The notes under the pieces are model-generated. The model was not told the DNA's origin and ran no database searches. It worked only from the letters and a program-made list of their open reading frames with translations. This document shows positions 1 through 8,158 of a stretch of DNA of 64,000 nt, in pieces. This stretch comes from Persicitalea sp964500445 (lineage in GTDB: Bacteria; Bacteroidota; Bacteroidia; Cytophagales; Spirosomataceae), in contig CAZCOG010000006.1 in the NCBI GenBank assembly GCA_964500445.1, positions 105,243 through 169,242 of the forward strand, given 5' to 3'. Position 1 is the first letter of the stretch. Every line of letters starts with the position of its first letter. The position numbers and the translations under genes were made by a program.

Positions 1-141
1 CAGGCAGATGAAGCTTTGATCGAGGGAAATTTCGCGGCAACGGAAAACGATTACGATATTCTGGTATACAACCGCCCGCCCGCTGCCCGCGCCGACAAAC
101 TCGTGGGTTACCGCACCGTAGAATGGAATCGACGCCGTTGA
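1..141 (+). CDS. C-terminal end of an unrecognised protein (partial)
   Basis: An open frame enters from the left edge in frame 1 and stops at TGA 139-141, giving 46 residues that end in VGYRTVEWNRRR. Codon use looks like the neighbouring real genes. The start and most of the protein lie outside the window, no motif is visible, and I do not recognise the family. It runs in the same direction as the next gene, 50 bases downstream. Confidence 0.6.
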   Translation, partial: QADEALIEGNFAATENDYDILVYNRPPAARADKLVGYRTVEWNRRR

Positions 142-191
142 TTTTGTGGAATTTTTGCCTTAAATTGTCTTGACCCGAACTAAAAAAAGGA

Positions 192-620
192 ATGCATATG
201 TCACACCGTCCGGAGAGTTTTAAAATTTCGCCTGACCTGCTGGTCACCCGCTGCGAAACCGAGATTATCGACCTGCTGGTCGACCATAAGGAAATGCCCC
301 AGGATTTTGGCAAAGACCACGTCCGCAGTTTTTTCAATGGCAACGATTTTCACCTGGTAATCTATTTTCACCAGGAGCAAGATCGCGGATTTCAGATGTT
401 TGTCGTAAACGATTTCTCGCTACACGTCGAGGAGCTGCACTTATTACGCGAATTGTTTGTCCAGCTCATTAAGCAGGGGTACAGTCCTGCCACGTTGAAG
501 AAAGCTCACTACCGGGTAGATGACCTCATTCATATGGCTCGCACCCTACGGGCGGTAATGCATGGCACCGATTCTCTTCCCAACGACCAGTTTCCGCCGG
601 GGACGTTCCTGAACTATTGA
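192..620 (+). CDS. Hypothetical protein, 142 aa, unrecognised
   Basis: A complete frame begins just after an A-rich stretch. Two in-frame ATGs at 192 and 198 give M-H-M-S, so either could be used. The product has no signal peptide or membrane segment and is rich in His, Asp and Phe. It alternates short strand-like and helix-like stretches (DFHLVIYFHQEQ, then LHLLRELFVQLIKQG), which fits a small cytoplasmic alpha/beta protein. No catalytic motif is visible and I cannot assign a family. It converges on ychF; the 78-base gap holds imperfect inverted copies of TAAGTAGT that may act as a weak shared terminator. Confidence 0.7.
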   Translation: MHMSHRPESFKISPDLLVTRCETEIIDLLVDHKEMPQDFGKDHVRSFFNGNDFHLVIYFHQEQDRGFQMFVVNDFSLHVEELHLLRELFVQLIKQGYSPATLKKAHYRVDDLIHMARTLRAVMHGTDSLPNDQFPPGTFLNY

Positions 621-698
621 GTGAAGTAGTTAAGTAGTCCGCCGGATACATTATTCCCCAACTACTTAGCCCGCAAGAGGAAAGCAAGCTACCCGTGG

Positions 699-1799
699 TC
701 AGACGTTAAAGCGGAAATGCATCACGTCGCCATCCTGAACTACATACTCTTTTCCCTCCACGGCCATTTTACCTACCTCCTTTACCCCCGCTTCGGTTTT
801 GTATTGCTGATAGTCAGGGATTTTGATTACCTCAGCCCGGATAAAGCCCTTCTCGAAGTCGGAGTGGATGACGCCCGCCGCCTGTGGGGCCTTCCAGCCG
901 CGCCGGATGGTCCATGCCCGCACTTCTTTTACGCCCGCCGTAAAGTAAGTAATCAGATCCAGCAGCGAGTAGGAAGCCCGGATAAGCCGGTCCAGACCGG
1001 CCTCTTTCAAACCATACTCCGTCAGGAACATTTCCTGCTCTTCGGGATCTTCTATTTCGGCAATCTGAGATTCGATGGCAGCACAAAGTACCACTACTTC
1101 GGCGTTTTCGTCCTTAACCGCCTCACGAAGTTTCTCAGAGTACTCATTACCCGTGAGCATCGACTCCTCATTCACATTGGCCACGTACAGCACAGGCTTC
1201 ACGGTGAGCAATTGCAGGTCACCAATGGCGCCTTCGCGCTCTTCTTTTGAATAAGGTAATGTCCGGGCGCTGCGGCCCGCTTCCAGAGCGGCTTTATAAT
1301 CCTGCAGGATTTGCAACTCGGCTTTTGCTCTGGCATCGCCGGTCCGAACGCTTTTCTCTACTTTCTGAATTTTTTTATTGACCGATTCCAGGTCTTTGAG
1401 CTGCAGTTCAATATCGATGATTTCTTTATCGAACACCGGATCGACCCGCCCTTCGACGTGCACGACGTTCTCGTCCTCAAAGCAACGGATGACGTGAACA
1501 ATGGCATCTACCTCGCGGATATTGGCCAAAAACTTGTTGCCCAGTCCTGCGCCCTGACTCGCACCTTTCACGAGTCCGGCGATATCCACAAATTCAATGA
1601 TCGTTGGCAGTACTTTCTGGGGCTTGACCAATCCGGTCAGTATTTCCAGCCGCTCATCGGGAACAGTCACGACGCCCACGTTGGGTTCAATAGTACAGAA
1701 TGGATAGTTGGCTGCCTCTGCCTTACCCGTCGATATGGCGTTGAAAAGTGTGGATTTCCCGACGTTGGGTAACCCGACAATTCCGCATTGTAAGCTCAT
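699..1799 (-). CDS. ychF: Redox-regulated ATPase YchF (OBG family)
   Basis: At 366 aa this is the usual YchF length. The P-loop GLPNVGKS is at residues 9-16, the DIAGL (G3) motif near 72, and the G4 position reads NVNEES near 208 rather than NKxD; that substitution is the known reason YchF prefers ATP to GTP. The C-terminal part (about 280-364, with YFTAGVKEVRAWTIRRG and GFIRAEV) is the TGS/DUF933 domain that binds ribosomes. YchF is an almost universal ribosome-associated ATPase linked to stress and redox responses. Transcription probably starts near 1890 from the -7 element at 1897-1904. The ~90-base leader is G-poor in the sense strand just before the ATG, a pattern repeated at other genes here. 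Confidence 0.97.
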   Translation of the reverse strand: MSLQCGIVGLPNVGKSTLFNAISTGKAEAANYPFCTIEPNVGVVTVPDERLEILTGLVKPQKVLPTIIEFVDIAGLVKGASQGAGLGNKFLANIREVDAIVHVIRCFEDENVVHVEGRVDPVFDKEIIDIELQLKDLESVNKKIQKVEKSVRTGDARAKAELQILQDYKAALEAGRSARTLPYSKEEREGAIGDLQLLTVKPVLYVANVNEESMLTGNEYSEKLREAVKDENAEVVVLCAAIESQIAEIEDPEEQEMFLTEYGLKEAGLDRLIRASYSLLDLITYFTAGVKEVRAWTIRRGWKAPQAAGVIHSDFEKGFIRAEVIKIPDYQQYKTEAGVKEVGKMAVEGKEYVVQDGDVMHFRFNV

Positions 1800-1896
1800 T
1801 TATTTAATGAATAGTTGATAGTGAAGAGTTGAGAGCGTTTGCTGTCAACGCTTTATGTTTGAAACAAGCTTTTTACAAGTTTCATGAAACAAAGCG

Positions 1897-1904
1897 CAAA
1901 AGTA
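1897..1904 (-). promoter_or_regulatory. -7 promoter element for ychF
   Basis: On the minus strand the sequence reads TACTTTTG, an exact match to the Bacteroidota -7 consensus TAnnTTTG, about 95 bases upstream of the ychF start. No clear -33 TTTG was found at the right spacing, so this rests on the -7 box alone. Confidence 0.45.
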
Positions 1905-1919
1905 CGGATTAACGGGCGA

Positions 1920-1954
1920 AAAACTAAAAAGCCTCCGGAATGAATTCCGAAGGC
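1920..1954 (-). terminator. Rho-independent terminator of the DUF3276 gene
   Basis: Arms at 1931-1940 and 1945-1954 form a 10-pair stem with one mismatch and a TGAA loop. In the minus-strand direction it is followed by a T-rich tract (1920-1930). It lies about 80 bases past the stop of the minus-strand gene at 2037-2390 and before the ychF promoter. Confidence 0.8.
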
Positions 1955-2036
1955 TGACAAAGTACTTTCTGTATACAATGAATTGTTGGAGCGTTCTTAC
2001 AAAACAAGATTACTCTCCACGTTCAATCAAAGTAGA

Positions 2037-2390
2037 TTATTCCCATTTCAGATCTGATCCTTCGTCTAGTTTGAAATCGGTTTTGTCGGCATGGCCGTTG
2101 AGCGATTCTTCCTCCTCCTTAGGCTCGTATTGTGAGAAGTCTACATCGGGCAGCAGCTCTTCTTTTACATGATCGACTGTATCCTGCAAGGCTTCAATGA
2201 ACTTGTCAAAATCCTCTTTGTACAAAAACAATTTGTGTTTTTCGTAGCTAAAGCCTTCTCCATCAGTGTGGCGACGGCTTTCGGTGATTGTGAGGTAGTA
2301 ATCGTTAGCGCGGGTGGCGCGAACATCAAAAAAGTACGTGCGTTTCCCGGCCCTGACCCGGTTGGAGTAGATCTGCTCTCTGTCTTCCAC
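2037..2390 (-). CDS. DUF3276 (PUR-alpha-like) protein
   Basis: This 117-residue protein matches the small Bacteroidota DUF3276 family, whose fold resembles the PUR-alpha nucleic-acid-binding repeat. The core at residues 7-75 (YSNRVRAGKRTYFFDVRATR, then YYLTITESRR) is the typical antiparallel-sheet part. The tail from about 80 is acidic (EPKEEEE). PUR repeats bind single-stranded DNA or RNA, so a nucleic-acid role is likely but unproven. It has its own terminator downstream and is divergent from the rlpA-like gene. Confidence 0.88.
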   Translation of the reverse strand: MEDREQIYSNRVRAGKRTYFFDVRATRANDYYLTITESRRHTDGEGFSYEKHKLFLYKEDFDKFIEALQDTVDHVKEELLPDVDFSQYEPKEEEESLNGHADKTDFKLDEGSDLKWE

Positions 2391-2532
2391 TATTTAGTAG
2401 TTAAAAGTTAAATCGAACGCTAAAATAGAAAGTTTATTGCTCTGAACAAATATTTCAAGCAGTAGTCACATGTTTGAGCACCATGAAATATAACATTGCC
2501 AGTAATTTATTATACTAATTAGGCACTCTATA

Positions 2533-2562
2533 TTTGTACTCTGAATCATTCCGTTACCTTTG
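2533..2562 (+). promoter_or_regulatory. Promoter of the RlpA-like gene (-33 TTTG, -7 TACCTTTG)
   Basis: TTTG at 2533-2536 and TACCTTTG at 2555-2562 are separated by 18 bases, close to the Bacteroidota promoter layout (TTTG, about 19 bases, TAnnTTTG). Transcription would start near 2569. This rules out a translation start at 2534 and supports the ATG at 2654. Confidence 0.65.
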
Positions 2563-2653
2563 TCGAAAATTACCAGTAGCGGCCCGCTTCATTGCTGTTA
2601 TATCCCTAAGCAAGAAATCCATCGGGCCAGATGTTTCATCTAAAATCTTTGGT

Positions 2654-3136
2654 ATGAATTTACAAGCGTTCTACATTTTCCTCATGGTCAGCCTGTCCGA
2701 CCCCTCCCCACAAATGCAGGAGTACATGGGAAAAATCGAAACCGGGATTGCCTCCTACTATGCCCCCAAGTTTAACGGCCGTCAAACCTCTTACGGAGAG
2801 CTGTTCAACAACAAAGAATTCACCGCCGCCCACCCTACCCTTCCTTACAATACCCTGATTGAGGTTACAAACCTCAAAAACAACCGCAAAGTAAACGTGC
2901 GCGTGACTGATCGGGGGCCACACTCCAAAAGCCGGATCATCGACATCAGCAAATCTGCCGCCCACCAAATAGGAATGATCCAGAGCGGCATTGCCAAAGT
3001 ACGGCTGAAAGTCATCGGGGCCGACGGATTGGTAATGAATTTACCCAAAAAACGGCTGCTCCGCAAGAATCTGCCCACCGATTATCAGGCACGCGAAACA
3101 CTGGTAGCTGGGGAAGACGAAGGTTTTCTGTACTGA
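2654..3136 (+). CDS. Septal ring lytic transglycosylase RlpA-like protein
   Basis: From the ATG at 2654 the product is 160 aa. It begins with a hydrophobic export signal (LQAFYIFLMVSLS) and then a double-psi beta-barrel domain. The RlpA/DPBB signature is clear: GIASYYAPKFNGRQTSYGE near residues 28-46, AHPTLPYNT, and VRVTDRGPHSKSRIIDIS, which holds the conserved Asp-Arg-Gly and Asp. RlpA cleaves peptidoglycan strands lacking stem peptides at the septum; this short version has no SPOR domain, so septal targeting must work differently, if it occurs. The open frame extends up to 2534, but the promoter at 2533-2562 lies inside that extension. Confidence 0.88.
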   Translation: MNLQAFYIFLMVSLSDPSPQMQEYMGKIETGIASYYAPKFNGRQTSYGELFNNKEFTAAHPTLPYNTLIEVTNLKNNRKVNVRVTDRGPHSKSRIIDISKSAAHQIGMIQSGIAKVRLKVIGADGLVMNLPKKRLLRKNLPTDYQARETLVAGEDEGFLY

Positions 3137-3195
3137 GCCGAACATACCGATTTGCTTCGTATATTCGTGGGAGTTAGATTTTGACAAAAAAAGCA

Positions 3196-4110
3196 ATGAA
3201 CAAACGCCCACTGGATTTAGCGAAGGTAAGAGAGTTTGGGAATCTGGAGTTCCTGGCCCGGCAGATGGTAGAAGGCTTCATCACGGGGCTGCACAAATCC
3301 CCGTTTCACGGCTTTTCCGTCGAATTCGCCGAACACCGCCTATATAATACGGGGGAAAGTACCCGCCACATGGATTGGAAGGTATTTGCCAAGACCGACC
3401 GTCTTTTTGTGAAGCGCTACGAAGAGGAAACCAACCTGCGCTGCCATTTGCTGCTCGATACGTCGTCCTCGATGTACTACCCCGAGGAAAACTACGGCAA
3501 GATCACGTTCAGCATCATGGCAGCGGCCTGCCTGGCGCATTTGCTGCAGCGTCAGAAGGACGCCGTGAGTCTGACGACTTTTTCGGAAGAAATCGAAACG
3601 CAGACGCAGGTAAAATCCACGCCTTCGCACATCCATAAGATTCTGCTGGAATTGGAAGCACTGCTTCAGAAGCCGCGCCCGCTGCGGAAGACTTCGGTAG
3701 CCGATGTCATTCACCTGATCGCCCAGAAAATTCACAAGCGTTCGCTGGTGGTACTTTTCAGCGATATGTTCGAGGATCTGGAACATAGCGAGGAGCTTTT
3801 TTCGGCCTTGCAGCACCTGCGCCATAATATGCACGAGGTACTTCTCTTCCACGTGACCGACCGCCGCACGGAGGAAGAATTTGCTTTCGAAGATCGTCCC
3901 TACGAATTCGTGGATCTGGAATCGGGCGAGCGCGTGAAGGTACAGCCGCATCAGGTCCGTGATCAGTATCAGGAATACGTCAAGAAATTCTACCACGACC
4001 TCAAACTCAAATGCGGGCAGTATAAAATCGACTTCATTGAGGCCGACATCGCCCAAGGCTTCGATCCGATTTTGACGGCTTATCTGGTGAAGCATTCGAA
4101 GATGAGGTAG
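3196..4110 (+). CDS. DUF58 domain protein (VWA-like)
   Basis: A 304-residue protein of the DUF58 family. It has a von Willebrand A-like metal site DTSSS at residues 88-92 and the family signature around residues 45-75 (EHRLYNTGESTRHMDWKVFA, with K-x-D-R-L-F-V-K-R-Y). DUF58 proteins usually work with a MoxR-type AAA ATPase that assembles or activates complexes, but no moxR gene is adjacent here; the nearest MoxR-like gene is at 49.7-51.3 kb. I chose the ATG at 3196 after an A-rich stretch; a TTG at 3181 is in the same frame and cannot be excluded. Confidence 0.9.
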   Translation: MNKRPLDLAKVREFGNLEFLARQMVEGFITGLHKSPFHGFSVEFAEHRLYNTGESTRHMDWKVFAKTDRLFVKRYEEETNLRCHLLLDTSSSMYYPEENYGKITFSIMAAACLAHLLQRQKDAVSLTTFSEEIETQTQVKSTPSHIHKILLELEALLQKPRPLRKTSVADVIHLIAQKIHKRSLVVLFSDMFEDLEHSEELFSALQHLRHNMHEVLLFHVTDRRTEEEFAFEDRPYEFVDLESGERVKVQPHQVRDQYQEYVKKFYHDLKLKCGQYKIDFIEADIAQGFDPILTAYLVKHSKMR

Positions 4111-4121
4111 TTTTTGGGCTG

Positions 4122-4645
4122 CTATTTGCCTAAAAGTACATTGACCGAACCCTGAACGCCAGGCCAAAAGCCGCTGGTCTCGGTTAATCTTCCCATTTTG
4201 ACAACTCCTTCAATGCTGACGCGCTGGGTTAGGTGAATTTCCGCGCCGCCAGAGCATTCAGTTTGAAGCTGTAATAAGTTCTTGTCGGTCTGGGATTATC
4301 GATATCCCAAGAGCCAAACCTGAAATAACCATAGGAAACGCCAGCGCCTACAAATCCTTGCATCATGCCTTTTCCTACGTAATATCGCGAAAATAAACCT
4401 GCCTCCCGGCGTTTCGACAGAAAATTGGTAATCTCGGCTTCTGCACCTAACCAAAGTTGGTCGGCAGCAAACATACCGCCTTTGGCAGTCAGTCCGAGGT
4501 AAGTAGCACCCGCTCCTACCAGCCAAGTATCTTTGGGATGAAAAGAACTAGGCTCTTCCAAAGATTTGGTTTCTGTTTGCGCTTTCCCCAAGGTTGCGCT
4601 CAGTATTATAAAGAGTAAGGCGTAGTTTATTCTCATTGTATTCAA
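4122..4645 (-). pseudogene. Outer-membrane beta-barrel protein, frameshifted near its C terminus
   Basis: The intact frame (4229-4645) gives 138 aa with a signal peptide (MNTMRINYALLFIILSATLG, cleavage after KAQ) and strand-rich sequence typical of a small outer-membrane barrel. It ends abruptly at LAARKFT. In the other frame the same strand reads on as AEIHLTQRVSIEGVVKMGR and ends ...GVQGSVNVLLGK at a TAG (4122-4124), which has the alternating pattern and glycine-rich ending of a barrel C terminus. Restoring one missing base near 4243 joins the two into about 174 aa. Either the gene is broken by a one-base deletion or there is a sequencing error. The family cannot be named more exactly. Confidence 0.7.
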
Positions 4646-4687
4646 AAGTACGGTTTACCAAGCTAGCTTGGTTCAAATTGCCGCTAT

Positions 4688-5071
4688 TCAATAGCAAAAA
4701 CATTGACATTTCATTTCTGCTTTTCCCGGATTCAGCACAAAAACGCTTTCCTGAGAATTCACGGAATACCTCAAAGTAAGCGTCGTATCATTTGGAGCCA
4801 GATTACCCATTATTTCTATGGGTATATCCGTGTAGCCTGCTCCGGTAAAAGAATGATAACTGCCCTTTACCTTGAAAGATCGTTTTTTATTGGTTTCAAT
4901 GGCTGGCAGCAAAACGTACTCGCAGCACACACCCGTCAGGCGGTACGCACCTTCGAAAGGGGCCAACTCGACGCAGTCAGAGGACCAGACTTCTGCCGGA
5001 AGGGGGTCTTGGGACTTACAACCTGAAAACAAGATGAATGGTAACCAGAGAAAGAGAGACAGATTTTTCAT
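4688..5071 (-). CDS. Putative lipoprotein, unrecognised
   Basis: This 127-aa protein begins with a type II signal peptide, MKNLSLFLWLPFILFSGCKS, with lipobox FSGC at residues 15-18, so it is probably lipid-anchored. The mature part is small, has six further cysteines (VCCEYV and KCQCFCY among them) and looks beta-rich. No family is recognised. It lies between the broken barrel gene and uvrC on the same strand, with its own ~80-base spacer from uvrC. Confidence 0.75.
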   Translation of the reverse strand: MKNLSLFLWLPFILFSGCKSQDPLPAEVWSSDCVELAPFEGAYRLTGVCCEYVLLPAIETNKKRSFKVKGSYHSFTGAGYTDIPIEIMGNLAPNDTTLTLRYSVNSQESVFVLNPGKAEMKCQCFCY

Positions 5072-5150
5072 ACACTTTTCGCTTTTTGAGTATCCAGCTT
5101 CTTCCGTGAGATTACTTTAATGAAGAAAAGGTTGGAATCGCCCCAGAAAA

Positions 5151-6962
5151 TCACTCCACCAGCATCTTCTCAAAGTACGCCTTAACCTTCTTTGCCTTGT
5201 CTGGCCCAACTACCTCGGCCAATTGCTCGGGGGTACTTTCGCGGATGGCCTTGATGCCCCGGAAATGCTTTAAAAGTACCGAGGCGGTTTTCTTGCCGAT
5301 GCCCTCCACGTTTTCCAGTTCGCTCACCAAACTACCCCGGCTGCGCTTGTCGCGGTGGTAGGTAATGGCGAAGCGGTGGGCTTCGTCGCGAATCTGCTGG
5401 ATGAGTTTCAGCGATTCCGATTTTTTGTCGATGTAAAGCGGTAGCGAGTCGCCGGGGAAATAAATCTCTTCCAGTCGCTTGGCGATGCCGATGATGGGTA
5501 CTTTGCCATAAATTCCCAGTTCTTTGAGGGCGTCGCAAGCCGCGCTGAGCTGCCCCTTGCCGCCATCCACCACGATCAGGTCGGGGAGCGGTGATTCTTC
5601 ATTGAGTAGTCGGGCGTAGCGGCGGCCCACTACTTCGTTCATCGAAGCAAAGTCGTTGGCCCCCGTCACAGTTTTGATCGTGTAATGACGGTAGTCTTTT
5701 TTAGAAGGTTTGGCATCTTTAAAACACACCATCGCCGCCACCGGGTTGGTACCCTGGATATTGGAGTTGTCGAAACATTCAATGTGGCGGGGCAGGGTCT
5801 TGAGCTGCAGGTCGGCTTTAAGCTTAATAAGTACCCGATCTTTCTTGGAGGTAGCGGCGGAAGCTTCGACAGCGCGGCGCTCAGCCTTTTCGCGGCGGAA
5901 GAACATGACGTTTTTCATCGACATATCCAGCAGCTTTTTCTTGTCGCCGATCTGCGGCACCACGACGTTGATCTTCATGTCGAGATCGGGCGTGATGTTG
6001 GAAATGAGTTCCTTTGCGTCGGACCCATACGTTTCGTGCATTTCCAGGATAATCAGAGCCAGAATCTCTTCATCCTTCTCTTCGAGCTGCTTCTTGATGT
6101 CGAACGTCTGGGTAGCCACCACGTAGCCATTCTTGACCTTCATGTAGTTCAGGTATGCGGCTTCTTCGTCTGAAATCACGGTAAGCACATCCACATCGCC
6201 GACGCGCGGGTTGACGACCGTGGCTTTGCTCTGGAAATTGTCCAGTAACTGGATCTTCGTCTTCCACTCATGCGCCTGCTCGAAAGCCATTTTTTCGGCG
6301 GCTTCCAGCATCTGGTCTTTAAAGTACTGCTGCGGCACGGCCAGGTTTCCTTTCAGAATATGATTGATCTGATCGATCTCGGCGTCATAATCCGCCATTG
6401 GCTGGCGACCTTCGCAAGGGCCTTTGCAATTGCCGAGGTGAAATTCCAGACACACTTTGAACTTACCCGCCTCGATGTTCTCGGGCGTCAGGTTCAGGTG
6501 GCAGGACCGGATCGTGTAGAGTTCTTTGAACATATCCAGCAGCGCGTACATGGCCCGCGAATTGGCAAAGGGGCCGAAGTAAGTACCCAGCCGCCGGTCT
6601 ACCCGCCGCACGGTAATGACCCGTGGGAAAGGCTCGTGGGTGATGCAGATAAAGGGGTACGTTTTGTCGTCGCGCAGCAGAATGTTGTACTTGGGCTGGA
6701 ACCGCTTGATGAGTTGATTTTCCAGCAACAGCGCATCCCACTCGGTGGGAACGATGGTGAATTCTAACCGGCGAATCTGGCTCACGAGCCGTTTGGTCTT
6801 ACGGTCGTGCTGGTTGGTTTTGGCAAAATAACTTCCCACGCGGTTGCGTAAGTCCTTAGCCTTGCCAACATAAATCACCTCGTCCTTCTCGTCGAAGTAG
6901 CGGTATACCCCCGGCTCGTGCGGCACGCGGGCAAGTTCAGTTTTGGAATCAAATTTTGCCAC
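5151..6962 (-). CDS. uvrC: Excinuclease ABC subunit C
   Basis: 603 aa, normal for UvrC. The GIY-YIG nuclease domain is at about residues 14-95 (GVYRYFDEKDEVIYVGKAKD), which makes the 3' incision. A UVR motif lies near 200-240. The RNase H-like 5' nuclease domain spans about 370-530, with its Asp in ECFDNSNIQGT and the motif LIVVDGGKGQLSAA. A helix-hairpin-helix pair closes the protein (NVEGIGKKTASVLLKHF, about 550-580). UvrC makes both cuts in nucleotide excision repair after UvrAB recognise damage. It is the last gene of a minus-strand run; a G-poor leader precedes its start. Confidence 0.97.
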   Translation of the reverse strand: MAKFDSKTELARVPHEPGVYRYFDEKDEVIYVGKAKDLRNRVGSYFAKTNQHDRKTKRLVSQIRRLEFTIVPTEWDALLLENQLIKRFQPKYNILLRDDKTYPFICITHEPFPRVITVRRVDRRLGTYFGPFANSRAMYALLDMFKELYTIRSCHLNLTPENIEAGKFKVCLEFHLGNCKGPCEGRQPMADYDAEIDQINHILKGNLAVPQQYFKDQMLEAAEKMAFEQAHEWKTKIQLLDNFQSKATVVNPRVGDVDVLTVISDEEAAYLNYMKVKNGYVVATQTFDIKKQLEEKDEEILALIILEMHETYGSDAKELISNITPDLDMKINVVVPQIGDKKKLLDMSMKNVMFFRREKAERRAVEASAATSKKDRVLIKLKADLQLKTLPRHIECFDNSNIQGTNPVAAMVCFKDAKPSKKDYRHYTIKTVTGANDFASMNEVVGRRYARLLNEESPLPDLIVVDGGKGQLSAACDALKELGIYGKVPIIGIAKRLEEIYFPGDSLPLYIDKKSESLKLIQQIRDEAHRFAITYHRDKRSRGSLVSELENVEGIGKKTASVLLKHFRGIKAIRESTPEQLAEVVGPDKAKKVKAYFEKMLVE

Positions 6963-7024
6963 TTTTTAAGCGGATAGTGGATAATTGATCGTGGAAAGTG
7001 CGGGTGATCAGCACCCATAGTAGT

Positions 7025-8158
7025 TCAGCTACGGCTAAAAAACAACCGTACCAGATTAAAAGTTGTTTGCCGAACCAGCGAGAAGGCATTTCGCTGGGCT
7101 TCTTCTAGAGAAAGTGGGCGATCAATAACTGACACTGCAAAAGTGATGTTCGAATCTTTGATTTCTTCGGCAGAGAGCGCGAGTGTACCGCATACTGCCG
7201 CCACCGGGACGTTATGCTGCGCGCTCATATCAGCTACGCCCATTACCAGTTTGCCACTTAGCGTCTGCCGATCCATTTTTCCTTCCCCCGTGATGACCAG
7301 ATCGGCATTGCGAATCTGATTTTCCAGTTGAGTTTGTTCAAAAACGATGGCCGCGCCCGATTCGAGCGAGGCGTTCAGGAACCACAATGCCCCCGCCCCA
7401 ACTCCACCCGCCGCCCCTGCGCCGGGCGTTTGGCTGATGTCACGCCCGAAAGTTTTGGTGGCAATTTGGGCCAAGTGGCGCAGGCCATTGTCCAACAATT
7501 CAACTTGCTGCCGCGACGCGCCTTTCTGGGGGCCATAGATGAAGGCCGCACCATTTTCTCCGTACAAAGGATTTGTCACATCGCAGGCGACGGTAATTTT
7601 TGTAGCGGGTAGTTTCGGATGAGCGCTGGAGGCGTCGATGGATTGAATTTTGGCAAGAGTACCTCCGCTGGGAAATATTTCATTTTCGTGTTCATCCAAA
7701 AAACGAAACCCCAACGCCGCCGCCATACCTGCACCACCATCGTTGGTGGCGCTGCCGCCGATGCCCAGAACTACTTCGGAAACACCACGATCCATGGCAT
7801 TGGCAATGAGTTGCCCGGTACCGTACGAAGATGTCACAGTCGGGTCGCGCTCGGTATCGTGAAGGAAAGCAAGTCCCGACGCGGCAGCCATTTCAATGAA
7901 GGCCGTTCGTCCATCAGCAGAAAGTCCGTAGGTTGCAGTGATGGACCGTCCCAGTGGGTCCTGTACCAATCGGGATATAAATTCTCCGCTTGAATTGAGT
8001 GTGAGGGCTTTGGCAAACCCTTCACCGCCATCAGCCAGTGGTACCGAAACTACTTCGGCCTCAGGAAAAGCCAGCAACACTCCCGCCGCCATCGCCGCGC
8101 AGACTTCGTCTGCTTCCAGCGAACCACGGAATTTGTCGGGAGCGAGCAGGATTTTCAT
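7025..8158 (-). CDS. Glycerate kinase (GlxK/GarK type)
   Basis: 377 aa, matching the type I glycerate kinase family (TIGR00045). It starts MKILLAPDKFRGSLEADEV, the family hallmark, and carries LADGGEGFAKAL near 42-53, GIGGSATNDGGAGMAAALG near 131-149, and VITGEGKMDRQTLSGK near 287-302. The enzyme phosphorylates glycerate with ATP, feeding glyoxylate or serine carbon into glycolysis. Its start codon lies immediately after the stop of the PBP gene, so the two are very likely cotranscribed, although their functions are not obviously linked. The product could be 2- or 3-phosphoglycerate; sequence alone does not decide this. Confidence 0.93.
   Translation of the reverse strand: MKILLAPDKFRGSLEADEVCAAMAAGVLLAFPEAEVVSVPLADGGEGFAKALTLNSSGEFISRLVQDPLGRSITATYGLSADGRTAFIEMAAASGLAFLHDTERDPTVTSSYGTGQLIANAMDRGVSEVVLGIGGSATNDGGAGMAAALGFRFLDEHENEIFPSGGTLAKIQSIDASSAHPKLPATKITVACDVTNPLYGENGAAFIYGPQKGASRQQVELLDNGLRHLAQIATKTFGRDISQTPGAGAAGGVGAGALWFLNASLESGAAIVFEQTQLENQIRNADLVITGEGKMDRQTLSGKLVMGVADMSAQHNVPVAAVCGTLALSAEEIKDSNITFAVSVIDRPLSLEEAQRNAFSLVRQTTFNLVRLFFSRS

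Noticed and set aside
3340..4167. Long open frame of 275 codons on the minus strand opposite the DUF58 gene
   Set aside because: It lies fully antisense to a clear DUF58 gene with good motifs, has no start context and its sequence shows no domain; it is a shadow of the coding strand's codon use.
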